A stretch of 64,000 bases of DNA from Chrysoperla carnea (lineage: Eukaryota > Arthropoda > Insecta > Neuroptera > Chrysopidae), in contig NC_058339.1 in the NCBI RefSeq assembly GCF_905475395.1, forward strand, positions 23,692,001 through 23,756,000, given 5' to 3'. Numbering within the stretch: the first letter of the stretch is position 1; every line of letters starts with the position of its first letter. A program made the translations under genes and the position numbers. The notes under the pieces are model-generated. The model had not been told where the DNA came from. It saw only the letters and a program-made list of their open reading frames with translations, and made no database searches. Shown here in pieces: positions 49,601 to 60,218 of the stretch.

Positions 49601-51486
49601 TAAATATAAATTAATATGTATAGTACATACAAGTTGCGACATTTTAATCGATACATCCAAAAGTATTCGATTTTCGAAAAATCTTTCGAAAGTGTTCTTT
49701 TATCTCTTATTGGTTAGGAACTTGAGTTGGCTATTAAATGATCCCAAAGACTTAAGTCAAGTTAGATAACAGAATTAGATTTCCCGTTTCAATGATAATT
49801 CTTGTCTGAACCATATTTTTATAGCTCGTGTATTTTAAGAGATCCTTGGATGTATCATTTAAGTTGTAGAATCTTGTATATTTGTCATAATCACTTTGCA
49901 TTGGATGCTATCTATAATAATAAATACATTTAACTAAACTATTTATTGTAAAAATAAAATTTTAAATAGCATTTGTAAAATTATTTTTTAATTTCTTGTA
50001 CTTTTATGATATAATTCAAAATTATTGATATAGAGTCAGTGATAAAAGCGTACATATATTAAAACAAATATTTATACAATCGACGTTGATGTGTCGAAAC
50101 GCATCTAATCATTTATGGTGGAAAACATTTAAAATGTAATCCAGTAAATCTGCGAAAAAAATTCTTCCATCTACAATGGTCAGACTGACGATCGTAAAGA
50201 AGTAATTGGCATGCAATTCCGAGGATTACTTAATTAAACACTCTTATGTCGCCAATGTAGTAGGCAGTTATAGGAAATCAAATTTCCTACAAAAAAAATC
50301 TTAATATTTGTTTTAATAGATGTGCGCAAGTAATGTAAAATTTATGCACCCCGATCACACACAAGCGAGTAGGCTCTTGATACATAATTTCATAGAATTA
50401 AAAAACAAAGAATGTCAGCAACAATATTGTAATATTTACTCTTAGGCGTCTTTTATAATATTATATTAACTACACTAAGGCTTCTATTATTAAAAACGCC
50501 TCCTAATCACAGATTATAGTTTTTAATTTAAAACAGATCTGCAACTCCCTGTAAAATTTTTACTATTTTCGTTCTCTGAAGGTGCCTTTCTCCAGGTGAC
50601 TCTACACGTTATATTCGTATAGGGCCATCTATTAGTTTTGATAATAATTTATCCATTGCAATGGTTGTTGGGGAAACAATATTTTATATATTTTTAAATA
50701 AATAAACAACACGTCTTTCGAAATTCCTTTGTTTGTCATTAAAATTCGTTAAATTTCTTTGTATGTATTCTCAATTGATTGTCTTTATTAACATTTTTCA
50801 TGTACAGTAGAGTTGCCTATTTATTTATGTAATAAATTATAATCTGTGCTCCTAATAGTAGAAGCCATTCATAGATAATTTGATGTGGCATAGTTTTTAC
50901 AAGCGTATTATAGAAGCACCCTCGAATATTATCTTGAGGATCCTTTTATTCTGCAATTTGTATTTAGTATCATTTCTCGGTTTCACAAACTAATCGTTTT
51001 AAATAGAATTAGTTTTAACTATCAACCAAGTTGGAACTAGTTAAGTATTTGAGAAAAATCAATTTTGAAATTAGCATTCTAAATATTGCCTTACATAAGG
51101 AATACAATTCTTTCGTTTTTAAACTCTTCACCATTTCAGTATAATTTTACAATTTTTGCAGCTGACATATATTTTAATATTTTAGAGAAATTTTTGTTGC
51201 ATACAAATATATATATATTTAGTTCTCCTCCCTAAAACAGTTTTCGATTGAAAATTTACCAGAATGTAATTGGAGTGCAATGAAATTATTCAAATATACA
51301 ATCTTATATTGTTACATTTATGGTTTTAATTTTAAAATGAATATAGAGAATTATTTTAGCATAAAATATAAAATTGAATATGCTTAAATAATTCAAAGCA
51401 CAGATTTAGTTAATGTAGATATATGTGTTTGTTGGACATTTAAGAAACTAAACTTGAGCTAAAAACAGAAAAGGTTAAAATTTATT
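43691..51486. other. Gene-poor intergenic region
   Basis: About 7.8 kb between ROGDI and the 3' end of IA-2, with no supported gene. Apart from the duplication at 44.3-44.9 kb, it shows only AT-rich unique-looking DNA. ORFs such as 45688-45945, 48664-48885 and 48929-49120 have no family motif, no splice context and background composition. Confidence 0.45.
44341..44860. repeat. Tandem duplication, ~254-bp offset
   Basis: Two copies begin with GTCGATAATTTGT(T/A)CTTGCACATT at 44341 and 44595. They share TTTCCCTCTCCTCGTTCAAA, GAAGATATCTGATAA, CATCTTACC(A/G)TGCCTATC, TCTCTAAGCGAGCGG and TTTCATTCCCTGCAGTAATT. The second copy has small insertions. Downstream, at about 45216, TTGGTTCCGATACCGGGAAT resembles an LTR-retrotransposon primer-binding site, so the duplication could lie inside a decayed LTR; this link is speculative. 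Confidence 0.65.
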
Positions 51487-54400
51487 TTACTGCTTTTCAA
51501 CAGTGGCTGGCAAAGCTTTTAATATGGCATGCACTTCCTCAGCAACAGCCATTAAAACGAATTCAAATTGTTGTTTAGTTGTAACCATTGCTGGTCTTTG
51601 ATCTCGAATATGTTCTAATGTTGCTGCAATATCAATTTCTTTTGCACCCTTTGACATTCGATTTAAAACCATATCGATTAAACAGTATGTTCCTGTACGT
51701 CCAGCGCCATCACTAATTTTAAAATTATTGAATTAGTTAAAATTTAAATAGGAATCGCTAAACCATATGGAATTTAAATCGTTAATAGTTATTTTTACCT
51801 GCAATGTACTATAATTGGACAAGATCGTCCACGATATGATTTATTCACTTTTCTTCGGAATTCTAACAAAGCTTTTGTAGATGTGGGTACTCCAAGTTCA
51901 GGCCATGATAAAAAGTGAAATTGAGTAACTGTACGAGTTTCGCCAGTTTTCATGTTCTTTAGGTAAAAACTTCGTACTAAGTAATCATCACACCAAATAT
52001 GCTCACTGACTAAATGCACTTCATATATATGGTAGATTTCCGAGCCTTCTTCTGGCCAATATCTATGGCACATTGCATTTCCATTTTCAGTGAGACGTGT
52101 TAACATAACCATTACAACAGAACCTTGTTCCCAAACCATTTGCCAAAAATCAGCAGCAGTATTAGGTAATGGACCTTGTGTTGCTATGTAAGCGGGATTT
52201 CTTGGATCATGATCAGTCTATAAAAACAAAAGCTAATTATTGTTGTAGAACTGCGAATTATTTTGAAGAAAAACTTACAATTGTTGAAGCATTGATGTAA
52301 TCAGATTCGGTGAAATTTGTTAGACTACTTAAAACAACCCTTGAATGATCATACGGTAGAACATGAGGATACCGATTTTTGTCAATATTTTCCTTTTTCT
52401 GTGAAATTGTAGTTGCACACGGTTCTGCTTCATATGCACACAATGCGACCCATTCTTGTTCAAGTCTATCTTTGTTTTTTAAATGATCTTCCATATAAGA
52501 CTAAAAAAGTAACGAAGTCAGACTTTTCAGTCACATAAATTCAAAAATTTTGATCTTACCAGAACCATATGGCCAGTTGAAATATCCATATTTGAAAGGA
52601 CAGGTTCTTCACTCCTGCAAATGTTATATGTTTATTAATAAATATACTTATTAGGCATGTTTTATCAATAAATATGTTTAATCAACAAGGATAACTATAA
52701 ATTTTACTTAATTTGTTAATTAACTGATTAATAACTAATAATAATTCTAATTGTTTAACAAATTGAAGGCAAAGTAATATCCGAGAAAATGGCATGATTT
52801 GTACATTATGCTGTAGAATTACCAAGAAGATGTACTAGAGCGGCTCGAAGGACTCTGTTGATCTGATTCCCTTGATAAAGAAGTAATACGCCCATGTACA
52901 CCCTCTGCTTTTTCTACAACTTGCGTTTGAGGACATGGCGGTGTTCCCGTAGATATTTTAGTAGCCATTCGTGATCTGCATAATTCCTAAATTAATAAAA
53001 TTTTATTATATTTAACCGAACTGCATAACATTTATATATTAAATACTTGGTAATCTTTGCTAGCCTCAGTATCTTTCACAGTTGAATTAATGTCTCGTAT
53101 CTTTTGCCTGGATGATGCATGTCTCCAAACTATTCCCAATGTCACGCAAGCCATTAACAATGCTGCTAAGACGCATACAATCAACAATTTACTAACAAAT
53201 ACTTCCTGATCAGCGTTATCCAACCATTGAGAGCTCCATACCAATGGTTGCTTTGTCTAAAACATAAAAAACACATAGATGTTTCAAGATGTAAGGAATA
53301 GAACTATGGATTTAGGGATAATTTTGTTGCCTTTCTTAAATCTTACCTTGTAACCTATTCCAACATTGGTGACTTCCACTCCAATTTCAGTTTTAATTTT
53401 ATCTTTAAGATTACCTGTAGAAAAATATTTGAATAAGTTTAAAAATATATAAATACTTATAGAGGTAGTAATTTTTACCTATGGCTTCGGCGACTTCCGA
53501 TGCATTCATGCCTAAGTTATTTGGTTCTACTTTAAATGTTACTTGATGTGTGTCCACTCTATAAACGTAAAATATAGATTTTAATCGATAATAATCGATA
53601 AATCGAATTAAGTACATCTAGAGGAATGGTTTACAACATACAAGGGTTGTCAAAGGCCAAGCTTTGACTTCATTTACTTTATCAAAACATATTTACTGTA
53701 TATTCATCCTCGGACCTATACATGGTGCCCAGGTTTTACCTTAGTAGCCAGTACCACATTATTGAAGCTCTAACACCCAGGCCCACTGGGCTGCTAGAAA
53801 CAGTATTTCTCTTCCGAAACTTAGTAGACCATTATAAAATAAACTAATTTTAGACTTGCTGTTCGCTCTGATATAAATATTGTGCTACAATAGAGTCCCT
53901 TGTAACTTCATTACTTCTAAAAAACCTCTCGCCAAAGGTATCCCTGCCTCCAGAGAATGAGTTGCATTAAAGAAGAGCACAGGAGACCATCTTCATCTTA
54001 TCTGGCTTTATAATTATCTTCTTTACAGTAATATGGTCAGTGCATGCTTAAGAATATTATCGTATTAATTCGAATTATTATAAATCTTTTAAAAGATTAA
54101 GACTTGGTTATCTTAAGGCCTTTACTATTAAAAGAATTAAATTCTTATAAAAAGGCTTAGAAACACAAATTATCCGCTTAATCATATGTTTTGAATTGGT
54201 AAAATTAAGAATAAAAATATATTACTTGTTGTTGGTAAAAGTGCCTTCATCCAAGTGCAACATCTTTTCCAATTTTTCAATTATGCGTAACCCTTCATGC
54301 CATTTACGTATTCTAAAACGGAAAACAATGGATTAAAGTTGAATAAAATTCTTCTTTTTTTTTAAATATTTACCCTTCCTTAAAATTTACATAGGCATAC

Positions 54401-57400
54401 GAAGCATCTACTTCATACTTAAAATGATGATGTGCTAATGAGTGTGTCAATGAATCAGCATCAAAACTACCATCTAATGATTTTTTCTTTTTCCCATTTT
54501 TTCCTTCAGCGTCTACGTGCTTACGGTGCTTTAAATCTGAAATTATTTGTTACGTTAAAGCTTTATTTTTATTCAGTTTTTCGAAAAATTTGTATTGCCA
54601 AGATTTCAAAAAGATTACAAAGTGTTTATCTAGCGTGTTTGGTAATTCGATGTCTTCCTTGATAGGGGGATATACTTTGACCAATCTGTAACAATTTTGA
54701 ACTCATTTAGATCCTGATTTTATATGGTCGAAATTGTTGCAAATAACCTAAGTGTCTGAGTATAATCCGTTTCAAGCAAGCCATCGGATTACAATAACAC
54801 ATTGTAAATAAAGATATTAGATGCGCGTAGTCGAACTGATCGCTCAGTTAGTACCGCTATCCCATATATCGATAATCAATTTTTTTTAAGTACATGGGAT
54901 ACCAGTACCAGCTAAGCGCTACCGAGGCAGCCATTAAGACAGAAATAAATAAAATGCCTACTTAAATGTAATGTTTGAATTTTAAGCTACTAAATACTTT
55001 TAGAATACTTGATATAATCAAACTTAATGACTACCAAAGATAATCCAAAGAGATCTCGAATTCCTTATGTTGAATATACTAAAGATTTGTCTTCAATGAT
55101 TAAAAACAGAAATAGTAAAATATTTTTACCATCTTTTGAATTTAGATTTCACACCTTTTCCTTAGTAAAGGAATTTAACTAAAAGAGCGTAAAAAAATTT
55201 GGACCAATTTAATAAGTTAGGTTTATTAATTTGATTATAATATAAATTTTTTTTTCCATTCTTTTAAGGGTCTATGGCTAACTATAATTGCAGGCTTCTA
55301 CAAAACTAAAATTACTCAGGTAAATGTAGCAAATTTAAGAAATTTTCAAGTGTAAATAACTTAAAAAAGAGAGGAGGTAAGTTTAGAATTTTTGAAAAAA
55401 AATGAATTAATTTCTTTTTCGAAAGTAATAATTGGCGTTTTTTATATAAAAATAGAGCGAATTATATTTGCTCAAAATTGAATTACCTACTCTAAAAATT
55501 ATATGAAAAGCATTTGGGGAGCGTCAAATCAAATAAAATTAAATAGTGGGGTTCATTATAACGTTTAAAAAAACTGCAATAAAACTGACTATTTGCAACT
55601 ACATAAAAACGTTGGACTATGAAAGAATCCTGATATAAATATTCATTTGAAAATATTATTTCTGCCTGGCAACGGCCGATAATGATTGTGTCGTTGTTAG
55701 CAGGGGCGGATTTATGCGTAGGCAAAGTAGGCCTGTGCCTACGGCGGCAAAAAATTCGTTTCAATTATTGAACTTTTTTTTTTGTTTAATAAAGATGTAA
55801 AAATGTGAATTTTTTTCAATTTTAGTCAATTTTGCGTGAAACAATCATTTGAAAAAGTCGCCACTTCACTTAAACTATATCTAGTCACTATGTTCGCGAA
55901 TGTCACTATCCTGGAAGTTTTAGAACGTTTCTCAGAAATACTATAACCTAACCTTCCGTATTGTTTTGGTCAACTGTACCATGTCAGAGACTGTACTGAA
56001 GTATTTGAATCGTTTACTTGCACTGCAGTAGCAAATTGTACTGCGGAACGTTCATTTTCATGCTTGAAACGTATCAAAACTTATTTGCGTTCCACGATGA
56101 AAGAGAACAGACTAAATTCTTTGGCTATATAATGTGTATTGAAGTTGAAACTTTGCTACAAGTTGATCTGAACAAAATCATCGATACATTTGCGGTTGAA
56201 AAAGTCTGACGTAAAAATGTACATTGAAATAATTGAAAAATGAATTGTTTTTTTGTTTTGTAAACGTTACTTATGATTAAAAAGTTATTTCATTTATTAT
56301 ATTAAATATTTTTCAATTTCCAAATAAATAAAATAGATTTTTGTTTATAAAAAAGGCGGCACTTTGATGCCTGCTTATGGGCGGCAAATTCGTAAATCCG
56401 CCCCTGGTTGTTAGAGGTCTTAGGAACAGTAATCCCAGCATTAGTATCAGTCCTCATATTTTGCATAAATAAATCTTTCTAGCGCCTGAATTAATTAATA
56501 ATTGATAATGTTCAGCAAATAAAAGTCGCAGTCGCCCTCTCCGTAAACTATCGCTTTTTGGCCGCGTGTTTTCCACTGAATACACACATTGTATATCTTT
56601 GTGATTGTTTCATAGACCTCAATTTTCGGGTGTATAAACTAACATACATTACTCTAAAACTATTTTTTTTTTTAAATGTAACAAATTAATGCAACAATGA
56701 AAACACCATGATATGATATTTTGCTTTCCTACTTTGCATAATATTTCGAGCATTGTTAAAATCTTCTGGTATCAACATTCCATTTAAATCATTAAATGTA
56801 TAAAGAATTCATGTATATATAAAATGTTTTATGTATTTATGTGAAATTTCTGTTATTCGTTTGTGAAAAAATTACCATCTTCCGATGTTTTATCATCAAA
56901 TGGTGGACCTGGTTTCTTAACATCATATCGTTCATGTCGTGTAAAACCCCAACTATGAGTTAATTCTCTAGTGCCTAAAAAATTTTCTACTATGCAAAAG
57001 CGATTTACTTAAAATTATGCATACGTATAAAAAACATACCTGATTTTTTTGGACTAGGCATAACTACAACCCCACCTTCAGTATAAATTCCAGATGGTAT
57101 ATTTTCATCTTCGTTTAAATGACCTGTTAATATTCTATTTAATTGCTTTGAATTTTCTTCATTTTCTTGGTTAGATTGTATTTTATCAAATTTTTTATAC
57201 AATTTTGAAGGTATATGACTTTCTCCACTTCCAGGTTCATCTTCAACTGGGTGAGTATACTCTAAATCATCATAATATATACGAGGCTCTGGAATTTCGT
57301 CAATATGAGATTGAGAATATCTAGGTGCATTCATATCTTTTTGGATTAGTTCAATCACATCTGGTTGATAAGGTTTTTCAATATTATTACTTTCCAAACG

Positions 57401-60213
57401 ACTTGCAAAGTTCAATTTGTTTGGAAGGATGTGTCGTTGATTTTGTAAATTTTCTGATTTTAATAATTGACCATTGTCTTGATTGGGTAATGGATACTCG
57501 TTTAAAACCTTATATAGGACGTTGTTTAAATTTTCAGTTTCAAATGGTTCAAGGTTTTCTGAAGGTTCATAATATGGTTCATTTTCATTTTGATCTGAAT
57601 AGTATAATAAACGTTTACGAAAATTTTCATTCGCAAAATCATATTTAATAGGTAGTTCATTGCCATTAATTGGGATTAATCCACCCAAATCATCTACATC
57701 GGATGATCTACGATGCATAGCTGGTAGAAATTCTAATCCGTCATCAAAATATTCAGCAGATTTCTTTTCAATATTATAAGCTGGTAAATTATAAGGATCC
57801 ATGTCATTAACGTCATTTGAATCTGGAAACATTGATCCATAAAAATTTGGTGTCAGTTCTTAAGCCAGTTATTTCATTTTAGCGAGAATAAAAATTTGAG
57901 AATCTATTCGATTGACCTTATTAAATTATTGCTGCGCCTAACTAGACAAGATTGTCTCGACTGACATGAAACATTTTTGTTACGGGCTACTTTGCTAGAT
58001 TTTTCGGGAAAAAATAGTATCTTTATGGTTGATGGCGGGACTCTCAATTATTTGTAATAACTTATAATACACAATGCATTATTACCTTCAAAATTTGCTT
58101 CTTCTCCATCCGCTTGAATATTTTCTACATCATTTTCATCATAAATTGTGGGAGGGTAATATATTTCATCAGCAAATGGAGCACTTGGATCGGATAAACT
58201 GGGCATAAATTTAACAACTGCTAAAGGATCATTCACATCTTCAGCATATAATTCAACATCTTTTTGCTTTATGTAGCGATGACAATTGTTGAAATCATGA
58301 GGGATACTAAATTTAATAGAATAAATAAATTTTATTAATAACATATATAAATAATAATCCCTATCCTTATATTAGACCGCGGGACACCACGGTTTAAAAA
58401 AAATGATAAATACATACATGAAACTTTGAGAGTGGTTTCCTTTTGATGAGTCTATCAAACTTTCTTCTACGATTTTTATCGAAAAAGCTGCGTTTTCAAA
58501 TGATCATGATGACATCATACTTGAGTTAACGATCTGAAAAAACGTAGCAGGAAATTTTTCGGACACTATGTCCATGGTTATCAAGTGGTCATAGTGTCCG
58601 ACTAATTTCCTGCTCTATTTTTCCAAACGATAACTCAAATATGACGTAATCATGCTCATATGAAAACACAGCCTTATCGAAAAAAATCGTAGAGGAAAGT
58701 TTGATAGACTCGTCAAAAAGAAGCCACTCATGTTGCTACAAGTATAGAATAAAAATGAAGTCTTTTCAACGGTATTTATCATTCCCGAAAGAATTAAAAA
58801 AATTCCATATAACAAAGAGTAGATAAGAAGCCTTTGCCTACATACAAGAAACAAAATATTTCTCATTTTCTTTTTGGACATACACACTAATAGACCTTCA
58901 TTAAATTTTTTTTAATCGAAAGTGAATGTCTCGATGAATGAGCTAATTTGTGCCTCCAATTTTTTTTGAGCCATGTAACCGAGGAAAAAAATAATGAAAT
59001 CATTATAATTTAAATTGGCGAAAACGTCCAAAAACTCCCGAGCTCATCCGAACGGGACTGTGACGTCGATTCGGAAGTTGACTGCCGTGTTTACGTTTTA
59101 TTTATATGCGATTACTTTGTAAAAATCGTCAATGATAGATAAACCGGTCAATAGTGACGATGAAAAGTCGCGTAAAATATATCGGGCGTGTTTAATGCCT
59201 CTGTGTCCTAATACTATTTCAAAACAGCCAGAAAAATTTTATTTTTCCGTGCAAATGGACATGGCTATTACAAAAAAGTTGTTTGATCGTGCTCATCGCA
59301 AGGATCCGATTGAAAAATGGAATTACTATTGTTGCGAAGATAGCTTCGGTTGTTATTATAAAGCAACCGTGGGTCAGTTAAAAAATATTTTTAATCAAAC
59401 CAAATAAATTTTTTAATTATCGCTTTTTACCCCCTTTGTCGATTTTCATAAACAAAACGATAAATGGCTTCAACTAATTATTATTCTTTATAGTAAATTT
59501 TTTAAATAAAAATAAAAACTAAAAAAATTATTTAAAAATAAATTACTAAAATTCTATTGAGCAAAATATATTTTAAATTTTTTAATAATTTTAATAATTA
59601 TTCAATTTCTATAATGTTAAAACAATTTTTCTATACCATTTATTTGTTTATTTCGAACGAATAAATTTAGTATCTATAAAATTTTGACAAACATTTTACT
59701 TACGCAATAAATTTCGTGTTAAAGAATAATTTTGACATTTTAGAAATTAAAAGAAGTATAAAACTTACTTATTTTTAAAAGCGTATAATATTGCCTGAAG
59801 TAAACATTGCGTATAAGGATGACTCCAATGATAGTTCCAAATTAACAGTTCACGTAATTCATTTTCAATAATCTCTAATTGTTGTGATGTTAAATATTCA
59901 AAACGATATAAATCATCCGGTTCTACGGTTGCTTGTAAACAACGTCCAAACAAGAAATCTAAAAAATTTATTAAAATTTTAAGAAACTTCAAGTTATAAC
60001 TCAACTAATTTTCACCTACCATCATAACACCATTCCACCTTTTCCATACACAAATTTTCATTAAATAAACAACCTACAAATTTATTAATATCAATAAAAA
60101 ATTATTTAGGGCAATATTTATTTAATTATTTTACCGATATTCCCATCTCCCTGTACTTGGTACAATAAGAGAATGAATGTTGTAAAAGACGTAAGCCATG
60201 AGAAAACCTGCAT
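51487..60213 (-). CDS. IA-2: Receptor-type tyrosine pseudophosphatase IA-2 (PTPRN-like)
   Basis: Predicted 1039 residues. Exons in transcript order: 60213-60135, 60073-60020, 59958-59769, 58306-58086, 57822-57040, 56974-56876, 54536-54374, 54312-54226, 53558-53479, 53414-53347, 53256-53047, 52986-52823, 52614-52560, 52500-52279, 52217-51799, 51712-51487; every phase agrees. Signal peptide at about 1-22; a Cys-rich RESP18-like start ([20 protein letters not shown]); a long acidic ectodomain; a membrane-proximal domain ([16 protein letters not shown]); one TM helix at about 632-652; a cytosolic [10 protein letters not shown] and SSRSSTSSW block; and the PTP domain at about 752-1030 ([25 protein letters not shown]). 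The P-loop is [11 protein letters not shown] (Asp966 where active PTPs have Ala) and the WPD motif is WPE (930-932), so it is predicted to be catalytically dead, as in IA-2. The family acts in dense-core vesicles. An acceptor just before the ATG exon (60219-60220) implies an upstream untranslated exon. Confidence 0.94.
53630..54060. other. GC-richer intronic block, unidentified
   Basis: Inside an IA-2 intron, this stretch (AACACCCAGGCCCACTGGGC near 53771, and CTCCAGAGAATGAGTTGC near 53950) is less AT-rich than its surroundings and looks like a decayed repeat or retroelement 3' region. No coding motif could be made out on either strand. Confidence 0.3.
55701..56406 (+). mobile_element. hAT transposon, deleted, with perfect 8-bp TSD
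   Basis: 706 bp bounded by CAGGGGCGGATTTA and TAAATCCGCCCCTG, and flanked by a perfect 8-bp duplication GTTGTTAG (55693-55700 and 56407-56414). Subterminal blocks GCAAAGTAGGCC and GGCATCAAAGTGCCGCC are also roughly inverted. Near 56028 one frame reads [20 protein letters not shown] then [13 protein letters not shown], the C-terminal dimerisation region of hAT transposases (ZMYM1-like group). The rest of the transposase is deleted. It lies in the intron between IA-2 coding exons 6 and 7. Sharp duplications and intact ends suggest it is fairly young. Confidence 0.92.
58403..58795. repeat. Long inverted repeat in an IA-2 intron
   Basis: Arms of about 145 bp centre near 58570. Matching blocks are GAGTGGTTTCC against its mirror CCACTC, GAGTCTATCAAACTTTC (58455) against GAAAGTTTGATAGACTC (58695), and GCAGGAAATTTTTCGGACAC (58549) against TGTCCGACTAATTTCCTGC (58594). 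Outer AATGATAAATAC copies extend the symmetry to about 58403 and 58790. It is a MITE-like fold-back sequence capable of a long RNA hairpin. Confidence 0.75.
59132..59407 (+). CDS. Small THAP-like zinc-finger protein (hypothetical)
   Basis: A 91-residue single-exon ORF on the strand opposite to IA-2, inside its third intron. The pattern CLMPLC (Cys-x4-Cys near residue 20), then [11 protein letters not shown], then YYCCEDSF near residue 72, follows a THAP domain (C..C...F..P.....CCEDHF). However, the last zinc ligand His is Ser (CCEDSF), and the domain lacks the usual downstream AVPTIF-type block. GC content is higher than that of the intron around it. It could be a domesticated or decayed fragment of a THAP-type transposon, or a small working gene. 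Expression is unknown and the THAP call is by pattern only. Confidence 0.5.
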   Translation: MIDKPVNSDDEKSRKIYRACLMPLCPNTISKQPEKFYFSVQMDMAITKKLFDRAHRKDPIEKWNYYCCEDSFGCYYKATVGQLKNIFNQTK

Positions 60214-60218
60214 GGCCT

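Noticed and set aside
53630-54060. LINE 3' end in an IA-2 intron
   Set aside because: GC-rich and repeat-like, but no reverse transcriptase or Cys motif could be read on either strand, so the class was not assigned.
57325-57648. 107-residue plus-strand ORF
   Set aside because: Antisense shadow of the large IA-2 ectodomain exon.
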